Below are positions 1 to 11,828 of a stretch of DNA of 64,000 nucleotides, in pieces (the first letter of the stretch is position 1; the number at the start of each line of letters is the position of its first letter). The position numbers and the translations under genes were made by a program. This stretch comes from Allodiplogaster sudhausi (taxonomy: Eukaryota; Nematoda; Chromadorea; Rhabditida; Diplogasteridae), in the NCBI GenBank assembly GCA_945643635.1, contig CALZFC010000251.1, positions 2,653,001 to 2,717,000 on the forward strand. The letters are read 5' to 3'. The notes beneath the pieces are model-generated. The model had not been told where the DNA came from. It did no database searches and saw nothing but the letters and a program-made list of their open reading frames with translations.

Positions 1-239
1 TCCTCATCGTCCATTTCCTTACATACATATGCAGAAACATTTAATTCTTATGCAGAAAAATTCAAACCTATTCAGTGTGTCTCCTAAAGCGAGTCTCCTA
101 TATAAAATTTTTGGTCACTCCTCACCAACGTTTGTCCAAAAATGATCTTCAGTCTCTTACCCCTTTTAAGTGTTTTCTCTGAATGATATTTCATGTACAC
201 CTCGACAACGAAATGTAGAGCATATTCATACTAGCGGAC

Positions 240-372
240 AACAACTGTGGGAATCTTACGCGATTTGCAAGAGAATCAAGGCGACCGTGGACAAGGCCAA
301 ATAGACCAGCTTGGAGTTTGTTCAAACATTCCTGGTATTTGCTTTCTGGAATGAGTAATCGATTGGGCGTGG
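240..372 (+). repeat. Dispersed repeat R1, copy 1
   Basis: About 130 bp with the core GACCGTGGACAAGGCC. Related copies lie near 3192-3300, 6045-6165 and 24110-24245 (inverted) and 22990-23075 (same orientation). No protein or RNA identity was recognised. Confidence 0.6.
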
Positions 373-450
373 TCTAGCAATCGGAAAATAATTCCCTATT
401 GGTCTTCTATGAAGGCCTTTATTTTTGGATTCCCGCTGGATGCTGCTATA

Positions 451-941
451 TACGCACTTTGTAGAGATATTGAAATGATGATTCCATTGAAGTAATTAAA
501 TATATACGCACTTTGTAGAGATATTGAAATGATGATTCCATTGAAGTGAAATGATGATTCCATTGAAGCACTTTGTAGAGATATTGAAATGATGATTCCA
601 GTGATGATTCCATTGAAGTAGAGCTATAATTCTTTGTTTTTGAGAATATAATATATACGCACTTTGTAGAGATATTGAAATGATGATTCCATTGAAGTAA
701 TTAAATATATACGCACTTTGTAGAGATATTGAAATGATGATTCCATTGAAGTAATTAAATATATACGCACTTTGTAGAGATATTGAAATGATGATTCCAT
801 TGAAGTGAAATGATGATTCCATTGAAGCACTTTGTAGAGATATTGAAATGATGATTCCAGTGATGATTCCATTGAAGTAGAGCTATAATTCTTTGTTTTT
901 GAGAATATAATATATACGCACTTTGTAGAGATATTGAAATG
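451..941. repeat. Minisatellite with 54-bp and composite units
   Basis: The basic unit runs from TACGCACTTTGTAGAGATAT through ATGATTCCATTGAAG and is repeated with variants. A longer composite block at about 503-656 recurs at about 758-911. The part reading GTAGAGCTATAATTCTTTG to GAGAATA is also found inside the three C-rich MITE copies (for example 2215-2262), so the array probably grew from a MITE interior. Minus-strand open frames across it are repeat translations, not genes. Confidence 0.85.
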
Positions 942-1967
942 AAAACTTTCTACTTAGTTAATAGCCAAGATGTTGCTCTATACAAAAAAAAAGATGAAAA
1001 TGGCCCAACTTTCTATTGTTTAAAGATCTTATATTTTATAGTTGTGTACAGAGATTTCGGATTCAATATTGGGTTAAGTACACATATGATGCGTTGATGT
1101 TTCGTAATCGAGAATCTCGGTGCGGAAGTACACGTCAGCGCGTTCGCGGATTAAAAAAACTAATTCGAAGTTATGACCGCACATGTAAACTTTAGCAGGA
1201 ATAAAGATCATGAATTTTCTACTGCTGAACCCCTTTCAATAATATCCCAATACAACGATGACGGCTTTAATAGGATCCTTGGTTCCAACTTCCTCTATCA
1301 TCCATCAAATCCTCCAGAATCTCGAAGATTCATGGCGTACCACGGAATCGATTAAGTCGTTGAATTAAAGCTTTTCTATTCCATTATATATATAGTATAT
1401 ATATATATAATTAGATTTCGCTCAAAAGCTCTCTATAGGTACGTTTTTAAACGGCGAAACGATTGGAATGGGTCAGGGAGTCTAAAATCGCCATTTTGGC
1501 GAGCTGTGCGAGGTTTAAAATTCGAGAGCCCGATGAAACTTGCAAAGATGGTCGCACATTTCGCACACAATAAAGCAATACTCGTGAAAATTTGGTCATA
1601 AATAGACAAGATATTGCTTTATAAAGCAACTAAAGTAGAATTTTTAAAATATTCACATTTGCTGTCTCAGCGGCCTCTAGACTTTGGAGAGACGTCATTC
1701 TCTTCTATGGAAAATAAATTTGTAGAGAAGAAAATTATCTTTCCAATGAGCTTTAGCACCACAGATACCAACGAGGTCTTTTATGTTTCCCAGTCATAAA
1801 ACTGTTGAAATACTCACGGTTCAGTGCCTGTGCATCGGTATGCACTTTGCTTGGGTGCTAACCACGCCGAAAGCGTAACACAAGCGATATACCGTATGAA
1901 GGTAGTCTAAGGAATTTATGTAGGTTTTTATGTTATTGTTTAATATAAATAAATAAATATATATATA
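942..1967. other. No recognised gene
   Basis: AT-rich sequence with a short TA run near 1384-1410. Short open frames on both strands lack splice context or family resemblance. Confidence 0.5.
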
Positions 1968-2403
1968 CCTATTTTCTCTATTAGTGCCCCTCCCTCTATT
2001 AGACCCCCCCCCCTCTAATAGTGCCCCCCTCTCGCAATGGTATTGAAAAATAGTACCCCTCATTCTAATTGAACCCCCCCCCCTCCAATAGTACCCCCCT
2101 AATTCTCTAATAAAGACTACCTGTCTGGAATCTATCCTTGAGGTAAGGGATGCTCTTCCGAATGAACTGATTGCAAATTCATTCAAAATCTACGGTAAAA
2201 CGGATATTCCAGTGATGATTCCATTGAAGTAGAGCTATAAATCTTTGTTTTTGAGAATAAAATGTTCTTATCAAACTTATAGTCAATCACATTGAAAAAT
2301 AGTACCCCTCCCTCAAATAGAATCCCCCTCCCCTCTAATAGTGCTCCCCTCTCGCAGAGGTATTGAAAAATAGTGCCCCCGGGGGCACTAATAGATAAAA
2401 TAC

Positions 2404-2405
<2 letters not shown>
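1968..2405. mobile_element. C-rich MITE, copy 1
   Basis: A non-coding element of 438 bp. Its ends are inverted copies of TATTTTCTCTATTAGTGCCC and its interior has repeated runs of C after TCTAATAG. Further copies are at 10944-11381 and 25804-26224. A long TA microsatellite follows directly. The left terminal CCGTA is degraded here. Confidence 0.8.

Positions 2406-2454
<49 letters not shown>
2406..2454. repeat. TA microsatellite
   Basis: About 24 TA dinucleotides abut the right end of the MITE. The same association is seen at 11381-11470. Confidence 0.9.
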
Positions 2455-2458
<4 letters not shown>

Positions 2459-3190
2459 AGTGCTGTAAATTTCGCGCTCTTTTTGCTCGTGTATGGTTAG
2501 TGAAATGAGGACAATGTCCGGTGTCCCTCAAACTTTATGGCTTATAAAAAATAGAGAATTGGATAGTTTAATTTTTTCCTTGTTGTTATTGTTTAGCAAT
2601 ATCTTAGCTACTAGTTTACAAATTTCCATTTCTTTATCTCATGAATGCGCAGAGCAGCGTCCCCATTGTCAAACGTGCATCCATCTCGCGTCCCAGTGCG
2701 GAGAGCCATAAAATTCAAGCCTTCATTTTGAAAAACGAGCAAGGCATTTTCAATTTTTAGACCACTTCCAATCGATTCCTCGTTTAAAGGAGATCTCTAG
2801 CTGATAAATAAATAAATAGTTTTTGCTTTTTCGCCTTATTTGGTCATCTGAGCTAGAAAATTCGATTGCAAGTCTCCCGAAGACACAAAAATCCCTCTGC
2901 CCAGTGAAAATTAACAGTATTCCCGAACTTGAATTCTCGGATATTATTTATTTTCAAAAAAATATTCGCAGTGCAACACCGTGACCGACGGGGCCGTTAG
3001 ACTCTTGCACTTGGAGCACATGCATATCACGCGCGCAAACAACATTGGCCGAGTTTTGCTTACATTTCAGTTCGCACGACAGATGTGTCACCACAAGTTT
3101 CCGTGGAGTGTGTGGGAAGGGCAGTAGCACCACTTCTGCAGATTGCGTACACCGTACATTTTGCCTAAAGGACGTGCGTTCGTGGTAGGA
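2455..3190. other. No recognised gene
   Basis: Mixed AT-rich sequence with no supported coding exon, RNA gene or repeat family. Confidence 0.4.
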
Positions 3191-3191
3191 G

Positions 3192-3300
3192 TATAAGAGA
3201 CCTTATGACTTTTGAACAAAGCCCAAGCTGGTAGATTTTGGCCGTGTCCACGGCCAAAATCTACCAATCTTTTTGATTCTCGCGGAAATCGCATGGTTTA
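3192..3300 (-). repeat. Dispersed repeat R1, copy 2, with perfect hairpin
   Basis: Inverted copy of R1. Its centre, 3229-3266, is an 18-bp perfect inverted repeat with a 2-nt loop (arm TGGTAGATTTTGGCCGTG). Confidence 0.65.
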
Positions 3301-3426
3301 AATGCGCTTTCAAACGCAAAATGTGGCTTTTCTCTAGCTGGCAAAACATAGATTCGACCAGATATTGAACTGGGACTTATATATTTCCAGTCTAATCCTT
3401 TCGTATTATTCCTTTTAGCGTGTCAA

Positions 3427-4030
3427 AGTTGTATATGCCAGTGTTCGTTTCTTCACAAACGATCCAAATTGAACGATTCAAAGTTTACGACTTTGTATCG
3501 AGCTGATCTTTCTATGCATATACTCCACAAAACATTATTTCGAATTCTCAAGTCTGGTTTCCCTTCCGCTTATACCAAGTGTTTCAAGGCATTTGTCCTT
3601 CCTATAGTTGAGATTGCAAGTCCAGTTTGGTCTCCTCATCGAGTTATGCTGATTAGAGTCCAGAAGGTTTTCACTCGTTTGCTTTTCAATCGTTGCCTTC
3701 GTAATTCTTCTACATCTGCTATGATTCCTTGCTATCCTGATAGACTAAAGCAGCTGTCGTTTCATTCGCTTTACCATAGAAGAGTGCATTTGGATCAGAT
3801 TCTGACATTCAAAATTATGAAGATGCTCGTTGCCATTCCTATCTCTCTTTTCTATAAATTTAGGTAGAACAAAATTTTTTCCTTTCACATTCCGACTACA
3901 AGGAAAGATCAGTTGTATCATTCTTTTGCGTATGGATATGCTCGCTGGTACATGAAATTGCCTCTTTCTCTCATTGCCTCTCCTTTTCTAATGGTTGCAA
4001 GAAATCGTATTCATGGTCTTTCTGTTAGCT
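3427..4030 (+). pseudogene. LINE reverse transcriptase C-terminal fragment
   Basis: Frame 3469-3867, continued in the same frame at 3913-4030, resembles the C-terminal part of non-LTR (Jockey/CR1-type) reverse transcriptases. Matching motifs are VEIASPVWSPH, RVQKVFTRLLF, YPDRLKQLSFHSLYHRR and, further on, YHSFAYGYARWYMKLPLSL. An in-frame TAG at 3865-3867 interrupts it, and the palm and endonuclease domains are absent, so this is a dead 5'-truncated copy. It ends next to the inverted-repeat element that starts at 4033. Confidence 0.75.
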
Positions 4031-4032
4031 CA

Positions 4033-5162
4033 GCCGCAGCATTAATCTTGCCGTTTGTCCAAGACATGTCAAGGACAATCGGTCATGACCATTCCAAAAT
4101 AAAACGAACACATGTCCTGGACACATCCACTTCTGCCTATATTAATACACAGGGGTCTAGGACATGTCTAAGACATGTCCTGGACGTGTCCTGGACAAAA
4201 AAGAAAAAAAATCTCAATGGTCATGGACACTTTTGTGGGCTTGTCCCTTACGTGGTCATGACCATAGCGAGAGAGTGCATAAACGCGGAGAACACAGAGT
4301 GACACGCTCGTGGTTACTACCGATGTCCCGGACAAATTGGCATGCGACCCAGTTTACTACATACGCTGTCAAAGGAAAGGTATCATCGTTTGTTTCCGAA
4401 GCCCCTATAGAGTATTGCGTAAGCGTTTGGTTGGGAATCTCGGGGTCGCGGGTTGGACACCCTGTCGAGACATTTTTGTTTTGTTTTGTTTTGTTTTTTT
4501 TCTCACCGTTTACACTCAAAGAAAATGAGAAACTCAAGAAAACAGAACAAGAAACTCATACAAACTTGCAATTTCGCGGCTTAGCAATATCCTCTGCTCG
4601 ACGCCGTCGTATTGAAGCTGTGCTCGCGAATGTTGCATGGACTGCCCCCCGTTCCTCTGCTATGTTTCTCACTCCCACCGTTTTTGTTATGCTCATGTAA
4701 TGAAGCCACATCTATATAAATGTTGTTACATCTAAGCATTTCTCGAGATGTGGTTGTGCATGAGAAGATACAGGGAAACTGGCTTACAGGAAGGACTTAG
4801 GACATGCAGACGACAAGTTGCTGCCTGTTTCTCCTGTCGGATGGGGTGACCCTCATTCAATTGTTTGGTGCATAATTACATAACCTGTCTGGTGCACTTC
4901 GACGTAAAATGTTGAATCTTTTTCAAAACTGGACTTAGGGTGAACCGTTTTAGCTTCTCTTTTTTTATGTGATTATTCTTGTGAAATAAATATAGAATAA
5001 CGGTAAAAAGAGCTGAAAATGTCAAAAAAGTATTTTAACGCGCATAGGTGCAGGTGTCCATGACATGTCCTTGACGTGTCCTTGACATGGTTATGACCAA
5101 GAACGGTCATGACCGATTGTCCTTGACATGTCTTGGACAAACGGTAAGATTAATGCCGCGGC
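4033..5162. mobile_element. 1.1-kb inverted-repeat DNA element
   Basis: The ends are inverted copies of about 60 bp. The left reads GCCGCAGCATTAATCTTGCC and the right is its near-complement at 5143-5162, each followed inward by GTCCAAGACATGTC and related motifs. Sub-terminal regions repeat GACATGTCC/GTCCTGGAC. No transposase is visible. Open frames inside (such as 4164-4700) resemble no known protein. The insertion follows a LINE fragment, and I could not define a clear target duplication. Confidence 0.65.
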
Positions 5163-5429
5163 AGTACTATCCGTCCCAAGCATCGCAGGTATATAATGTT
5201 GTTCTTTCGGCCATCCCCAACACTAATTTTCCCCTCTCCCTGGCCATTCTTTTCCAACCCCCTCATCGTCCCCAAGAGTGCGTCGCTGTGCTCGCTCCTC
5301 TGCACGCCCTCTCTCGTGCATACAGCGATCCGCTTCACGCTTTTCCGTCTTTGGTGGCAAGACGAAGTCAGGGCCTGGCTCCCCCTGAGAGGGGCGGGTG
5401 CAGTGGCTAATCTTCCTTTCCTTTCTCTT
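5163..5429. other. No recognised gene
   Basis: GC-richer than its surroundings. The overlapping open frames at 5087-5579 share no motif with known proteins. Confidence 0.4.
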
Positions 5430-6613
5430 CTATATGCCAGTGTTTGTTTCCTCACAACCGATCCAAATTGTACAATTCAAAGATTACGACTTTGTATGGA
5501 GCTGTTCTTTCTATGTATATACTCCACGAAATATTGGCACCACAATAAATTGTCAAAAAGGTTTTTGATCAACAAGTAAAGTACTGGAATATTGTCCAGC
5601 ATTGTAAGAACTCTCGAATAAGCAATAGATCGTTCAAATCTGTTCACACCCTGAGAAGCTGGATATGCATAGCTTTGACTGCGAGAGAAAAGTAAGGATA
5701 ACAACGAAATGAGAGAGGCCCGACAAACCATATCGAGAGTAGGTTTGTCTGCGCCTACTCATGTTCACGCTATTTCCCGCCATTCCAAATGTCTGGGATG
5801 TTTATATTAGCGCTGGGCGCATTTGAACAAATCTGTCCGGTATCTTTCCCGGTGGGCCAAGAAAACCTCCGAATTTCCATGTTATATCATATGGAAATGT
5901 CCGGAAAGAGTTCACTCCCCAGAACAATTTCTTAAAGCTCCGGTACCCTTGACCGAATTTTATTGAGAATGAAGGCGCGGCTGGATTTTGTTCTAACAAT
6001 CTTGACAGCTCAGCGTTCCTTTTTTGATTCCTTGATCACATTCAATCGAATACTCATTCCAAAAAGCAACAATAAGGAACTTTTGAACTAAACCCAAGCT
6101 GGTCAATTTTGGCCGTGTCCATGGCCGCCTTCACCCTTCTTGATTCTCTCGCAAATCGCTTCAAATGTAGATCGTGATGGTTCTCCTTCTTATTGCCAAG
6201 GAAATGGCATAAACGCGTACATTTGACGAACATACATGATAGATTTTGGCGTCCAGGATCAGCAGGCATACATGGTTTATTTCGAATCTTACTTCGATGT
6301 CTTGTATTATTTAATTAGCCCGGCTGTTCTTGTGCTAGGTAAGTTTCATTAGAATCGGGTGTATTTTTCTTTAAAGGAGCGGAAAAATTAATCAAATTCA
6401 CGTCTCTCTTGTCTTTGTGTCTGATAAAATGGGTTTAGTTTTCATCTCCTTGTTCATATATGCGTTCAAAAAGGCAAGATTAATGGCTACGAGATACTGA
6501 TAGAGTTCTCGTTATCTCAAAGTTCTTTTTTAATTGTTCGAAAATTTCAGGATTAGTAAACCAGTCCTTCAACTTCCTCATACTATGTCAATTGAAGTCG
6601 GACGGATTAATAT
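5430..6613. repeat. Segmental duplication block 1, left copy
   Basis: Direct-orientation counterpart of about 23406-24739. Long shared stretches include the segment around 5540-5680 (matching 23505-23650) and 6030-6613. The right copy has an extra ATTT-rich insertion at about 23780-23905. Similarity ends at 6613/24739. Confidence 0.8.
6045..6165 (-). repeat. Dispersed repeat R1, copy 3
   Basis: Inverted copy, inside duplication block 1. The core reads GGCCGTGTCCATGGCC. Confidence 0.6.
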
Positions 6614-6960
6614 ATCTCAAGGTTTCGTTGAGCTTTTTCTCCAATTGATGTGATTGATTAGTTTGCCATCTTTCATAATTACATGCATTAATACACATAT
6701 ATTTTTCTAGCGGGAGACCACCAAATAGATGTGCATGTATGTATGTACATATGTGTTTATCGCAGAGGCATGATCAGACAACATGAAACAAAACTTCAAG
6801 AAACTGGCTAATTATCAGGTAACCACGCAATAGATAGAAGAAAAGAAAATTAACAGAAAAGAAGAAAAACAGGGAAAGAATAAAATTTGTGAAGGTTTAT
6901 AAAACAAAATAGCAAGTAAGAGCATTTATATGAGAAAATAAGGTGATTGCAGACGATGGA
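6614..6960. other. Unique AT-rich segment next to LINE
   Basis: Present only in the left duplicate and holds no coding signal. It is probably the 3' flank or 3'UTR of the LINE fragment on the minus strand. Confidence 0.35.
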
Positions 6961-7850
6961 CTAGGAGTGTTGCGTATTATCGAAAGGAAAAACAGAATTA
7001 CAAATTACAGCTTCTTCACGGAGGCGATTCCAGACGTGCACTATTCTATCAGAAAAGCAGGCTTGTCGAGAGAGAAGAGACGAAAGGGGAGGAAGAGCGA
7101 GTTTTAGAGGATGACCACGCAAATGAGAAGGGCGAAAAGTGAATATAGAATAAGGCTGAAGAGAAGTTTGATTTCTGACTATTTCGAAAGTGGTAATAAG
7201 ATCATTAATTATGTGTCGTTTCTCAATAGTAAGGAGATTTAGACGGGCGAGACGCTCAGTATAAGACAAAGTTACAATTACGCGGAGAAAGATTGATCTG
7301 GTGAAACTACGTTGGACTTTATCAAGAGCTTTGATAAGAGTTAAGCTGATGGGCCTCCGAAGTTCAGACATGGGGTCCAGAAGCGGGAGAACATAAATCT
7401 TAAAAAGGCGAAGAAGTAGATCAATGTTACGAGTGCGGAAAGAACGCAAAATGTAGGAGCAACGAGCAGATGATAGACTCAACATGGGCCTTAGTGGAGA
7501 ATTTGTGGTCATAAATTAGCCCCAGGTCACGAAAGGAGGAAGCGGCGGAGAGTTGGGTTGCACGAATTGAAAAAGTAAAAGGCGGATGATTTCCGAGAAG
7601 CATTACATTAGTCTTTTGTAGGGAGATAGAAAGTCCCCATCTGGACGACGATGCATCAATGGAAGAAAGGGCAGCTTGGAGAAGCGCAGGATTGTCTAGG
7701 GTATATATTTTAATGTCGCCTGCATAGATGGAATAGTGGCAGCCAGGTCGGAGACAACTACCAATATCGTTAATGAATATGATCAAGAAGAGATGTCCCA
7801 AACAGAAGCCTTGAGGCGCACCAGTGGCGACTACTGCGGAAGCAGATCCG
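6961..7850 (-). pseudogene. LINE reverse transcriptase fragment
   Basis: Reading downward from 7850, frame one gives ATGAPQGFCLGHLFLIIFIN, followed by the catalytic region SIYAGDIKIY and ISLQKTNVMLLG. The reading then shifts frame near 7430-7510 to RTRNIDLLLRLFKIYVLPLL, LDKVQRSFTRSIF and HVWNRLREEAV, ending at 6961. This is the palm and C-terminal part of a non-LTR reverse transcriptase. It is inactive: the catalytic YADD motif reads YAGD, the frame is shifted, and the endonuclease is missing. It is present only in the left duplicate. Confidence 0.8.
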
Positions 7851-8084
7851 CAGCAAAATGTTATAATTTGTTTTACATTCGATATCTTTTATCCATAGGC
7901 CTCTGTGCTCACTGACGTCATCGGCCAGATCGATAACATCCTCATGTTCTGGTGCGGGCAAACCAACCCGCCTCTTACTCCAATTCGTACTTCATCTCTC
8001 TCTTCTGCAACAATGTTTCTTTTGGAATTCTCAACTGGACTCAAACATGCAGGTACATATTTCATTGTAAATTATATACATACG

Positions 8085-9960
8085 CTCCAGCAAAATTTGT
8101 AAATGAACATAAAAGTAATATGTAAATTGCTTACACAAATGAATCGGCCAGTTCTCCTTCTATACAATGCTTTAAACTCCATTTTTCTCTTTACGTGTTC
8201 ACGATTCTTTTCTGCACATTTCGCTTCAATAGTTATATAATTTTTCTTAAAGCCGTTAACTCCTAACACGAAATGGCCGATCAGATAGTACGATTGGTTT
8301 AAGCAACGTGATCCTGGAAATTGGCCAAGATCCTTGCTTCTTAACTAAAGCAAGAAATTGCCTGGATTATTTTAAATTGGCGTTTTGCGTCTGATAGTGA
8401 GTCGTGCATGTGTCGGCATATATTTCATGGCCTATGGAACCATATTGCACCCTCGCTGGTCAACCTATGCTCCTAAGAAACCTTCTAGGTCATAATTTAG
8501 TTGCTGACAAATGTTAAATTTAAAGTTCTGTGTAAAACATTAATATTCCATTACAATTAGGATCAGGCAACGATTTTCAGATTTAAATACTCCTTTAACT
8601 TTTGGTTTAGAAAATTGACTCTTTGCTGATGCATTCGCAAGCTGAATCCGGACAGATTCCCAGAATCATTAATTTTGAGTTTTCGCCTCCTTTAAGTTCT
8701 AGATAAATAATTGGTTTAGCAATAAATTTAAATTCAGCGCTAATTTCATCATCGCGATGTCTATAGAAAGATGTATCGCCGTGTATCTTCCGCATGTTTT
8801 CAAGCGTATAGGTAGGAATGAGAGAGGAAAAAGTGAGGGAGAAAGCGAGAGAAGAGATGCCTTAAGAGAGAGAGAGAGAGAGAAAGAGAGAGAATTTAAA
8901 TATGACAGAGAGACTTTGGGAAAAAACTTTGAGTGGGAGTGAGAGAAGCAGAGGTGCAAAGAGAAAGAGAATACAAATACTCTTCAGGAAAAGCCTCCAG
9001 ATTCATCGTAGTCACCATAATAGTTGTCTTCGCCATCGCCATTTCCATACCGGCCTCTTTTTTAGTGAATTTAGTCGAGAATATCGACTCCGATATGAAT
9101 ATGACGTCATTCGCTTTAATTTAATTTTTTAAAATTTACTCTTATATATTTGTGTTCACGAAATTATCTTTACAAAGATTTAAACTCTGCTTATTCATCT
9201 TTGCTTTTGGTTCTTTAGATTATGGGAGCCTACGTTCAACTACGCGATGTACAATACCGATGCATACCGCGTCTATCAATTGTTCAATGAGGTCACCTTA
9301 ATTCCGTAATCGAAAAAATTCTATTTGACGTTTCGTGATCGGACAAAAACATTTCGACTATAAAACAATAGAGTGTACAAAAAATGCAGGCAAGTATGCG
9401 ATGGCTACCGGAACTTTTCATAACACCATTAACTGCCGTCATCGTCATCAAGCTTCTTATGCTTCAGTGCAATCATCGACACATTTTATATCTTCTATTC
9501 GTTTTTCTTTCTCTGCCTCTTCTGTTCTCTCTCTCTGCCAGTCTCTCCCTCTCTTCCTTTTCACGCTCTCTCTCTCTCTCTCTCTCTCTCTCTATTCCAG
9601 GAATGCCTCCATGGCGAACTCGAACCAGTGGCGGCCCTCTGTCTTGATTCTCGTAACTTCGCTCGTCTTCATTGTGTGTCGTTTGTCAAGCACTGTAAGT
9701 GGAGTACTGTAAATTAAATTCTCAAATTTCCTAATTCCAAGCTCTCTATATTCAGGCAAAATAGCGCGAATTCAACATAAGTTTTTGCCTTATTGTTAAT
9801 AATTAAGAAGAAGAAGAACGTTTAGCTTTTGACCATTCTTGCTTACCTCGATCTCCATGACGCGGATTACGATATTGTTATGTTCAGCCAAATCGTTGGA
9901 AGCCTCTCGTTAGCCATTTGAATTTTTCTTTTAATATATTCTTAACTTATTATATGTTCT
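8085..9960. repeat. Segmental duplication block 2, left copy
   Basis: Direct counterpart of 25508-27970, carrying receptor exons. It resumes at 10405-10665 after a 441-bp insertion. The right copy carries a MITE at 25804-26224 that is absent here (the empty site lies near 8355-8372). Confidence 0.85.
9510..9598 (+). repeat. CT microsatellite in receptor intron
   Basis: CT-rich tract directly before the TM6 exon acceptor. It serves as the polypyrimidine tract of that splice site. Confidence 0.85.
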
Positions 9961-9963
9961 TAA

Positions 9964-10404
9964 AGGAGGCCTTAAGGGAAAAACTCCTACCACGAAGTCC
10001 CTGACGGATTTGGACGGAATGATAAAAAGTACGGAGTAAAGAATCAAAAGAAATGGTGCTACTGCTCCTTGCCTCTCTCCCCAGAAACTTGTGGTTTGCA
10101 CCACTGCCAGGTGAGGCTACGTGTTAAGAAAAAACCCGGCCACTGTTGGTTGCGTGCACCATATGTATGCAATTCATGGGCATGAATTGGTTGGCCCCAT
10201 CGGCCACAGTGTTGTTCTTTCAAAAAGTTTTGAAAATGGCGGGAAAATAAAATGTTTGGGGAGTTCAATGTAGAAAACAGTGTTAATTTCCTCAGGGCAT
10301 GAAGGTTTTTGTGACTTCGGAACACTTGCAATCGAAGTTTCTAGCACAACCCGACCAAATAAGGCGAAAAAAACAAGACACTATTTATTCGCCTCGGACC
10401 TCCT
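9964..10404. mobile_element. 441-bp TTAA-flanked insertion
   Basis: TTAA occurs at 9960-9963 and again at 10405-10408. The ends are AGGAGGCC and its near-inverse GGACCTCCT. The paralogous right copy has the empty site with one TTAA (about 27971-27974). TTAA duplication is the hallmark of piggyBac-type elements, and no transposase is encoded. It sits a few bases before the last receptor exon. Confidence 0.75.
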
Positions 10405-10943
10405 TTAACGTCAATACTGATGAGGACGATCTAATCGACAATTTAGATTCGTTCTCGATCTGTACCTCAACGCCATCTTTTTAAAGGAGTATCGTAATGT
10501 GGTTGGCCGCATTTTTTGCTACTGCCGATCTCGCAGGAAGGTTACTGGAAACCGAAACCAAAAATCCTAGCGTAGAGGCAGTTCTGACGAAGTGACAATG
10601 GCTCGCGACTGTAACAGTTCCGAATTGTGAAGCGTTTTTTACTATCTTTTCTTCTCTGTGAGCTGCATATTTCAAAGGATTTCGGGACAAGATATGAATT
10701 TTCTCGTTAGCGTCAACTTGTTGTGAGAAACTAATGTTATCAGTGTCAAATTAGTCTAGTTTGAACCTAAAGCTACTTTAAAATGCGCAATGAGTGCTGA
10801 AAAATCAATTTAAATTATTCATATTAATATATTTAATATAATTAATATATGTACCTGAAGTGTTGGGCGGTACTGTATATTAATGTAATGTATTTTCTAA
10901 AAATAATACTGTATTTAAGAGATTGTATATATATATATATATA

Positions 10944-11381
10944 CCGTATTTTCTCTATTAGTGCCCCTCCCTCTATTAGAACCCCCCCCCTCTAATAGTG
11001 CCCCCCTCTCGCAAGGGTATTGAAAAATAGTACCCCTCCCTCTAATAGAACCCCCCCCCCTCCAATAGTGCCCCCCCCTAATTGTCTAATAGAGACGTTT
11101 CTGGAATCTATGCTTAGGTATGGGATGCTTTTACCAATGAACTGATTGCAAATTCATTCAAAATCTAAGGTAAAACCGATATTCCAGTGATGATTCCATT
11201 GAAGAAGAGCTATAATTCTTCGTTTTTGAGAATAAAGTGGTGTTATCAAACTTTTAGTCAATCACATTGAAAAATAGTACCCCTCCCTCTAATAGAACCC
11301 CCCCCCCCCTCTAATAGTGCCCCCCTCTCGCAAGGGGATTGAAAAATAGTGCCCCCGAGGGCACTAATAGAGAAAATACGG
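10944..11381. mobile_element. C-rich MITE, copy 2
   Basis: A complete 438-bp copy running from CCGTATTTTCTCTATTAGTG to its inverse, flanked by TA repeats on both sides. Confidence 0.85.
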
Positions 11382-11385
11382 TATA

Positions 11386-11470
<85 letters not shown>
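11382..11470. repeat. TA microsatellite
   Basis: Long TA run broken by two TG steps, directly after MITE copy 2. Confidence 0.9.
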
Positions 11471-11472
<2 letters not shown>

Positions 11473-11828
11473 TCCCGCTCAACATTGTTGGGTCCGGTAT
11501 TAATAGTATTAATAATATTAATAGTATTAATAGTATTAATATAAATAATACAAAATGGAATAACGCGCTGAATACGCAATTTCGGGCAGTTTCGTCGGTT
11601 TGATTACCTATTTCGACCACGGTGAACACGACTGTGAAGACCGTTTTGAAAAAGAAGCCATAATGGCAGCGATCTCACAACATGACACATTACAGCATTT
11701 ATGGCCGTGTTTTGGGTGAGAAATTAGCTGGCTGGCTCCAATCGCGTGGACTACAAACTACAAATTAGATAAAATTTCCGGAGCGCGTCTATTTTTGTTT
11801 GAGTTTCTTGCTTATTGTTACGTTTAAT
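11471..11828. other. No recognised gene; flank of palindromic element
   Basis: Contains a short imperfect ATT-type tandem at 11500-11545. The last six bases, TTTAAT (11823-11828), are repeated after the far end of the element at 22040-22045. Confidence 0.5.

Larger units (their letters stand above)
8720..10600 (+). pseudogene. Rhodopsin-like GPCR, broken left copy
   Basis: Exons read 8720-8811, 8988-9105, 9219-9291, 9390-9466 and 9601-9694, with consistent phases. They give TM3 and its cytoplasmic end (FSANFIIAMSIERCIAVYLP), TM4 (SRFIVVTIIVVFAIAISIP), extracellular loop 2 (LWEPTFNYAMYN), TM5 (PELFITPLTAVIVIKLLML) and TM6 (RPSVLILVTSLVFIVCRL). The SIER sequence in place of DRY, followed by IAVYLP, is typical of peptide-type receptors. 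The last exon (from about 10409) has lost its AG acceptor (CTG against CAG in the paralogue at 27985) and one base after ATCTGTA, which brings a stop within a few codons. Exons for TM1-2 were not found. The family call is from motifs only. Confidence 0.6.

Noticed and set aside
3088..3294. Minus-strand 68-codon open frame
   Set aside because: Overlaps repeat R1 and its hairpin; no coding features.
4164..4700. Open frame of 178 codons inside the inverted-repeat element
   Set aside because: No motif of a transposase or other protein; composition follows the sub-terminal repeats.
11258..11629. Open frames rich in Ile-Tyr across 11.3-11.6 kb
   Set aside because: Translations of the TA microsatellite.
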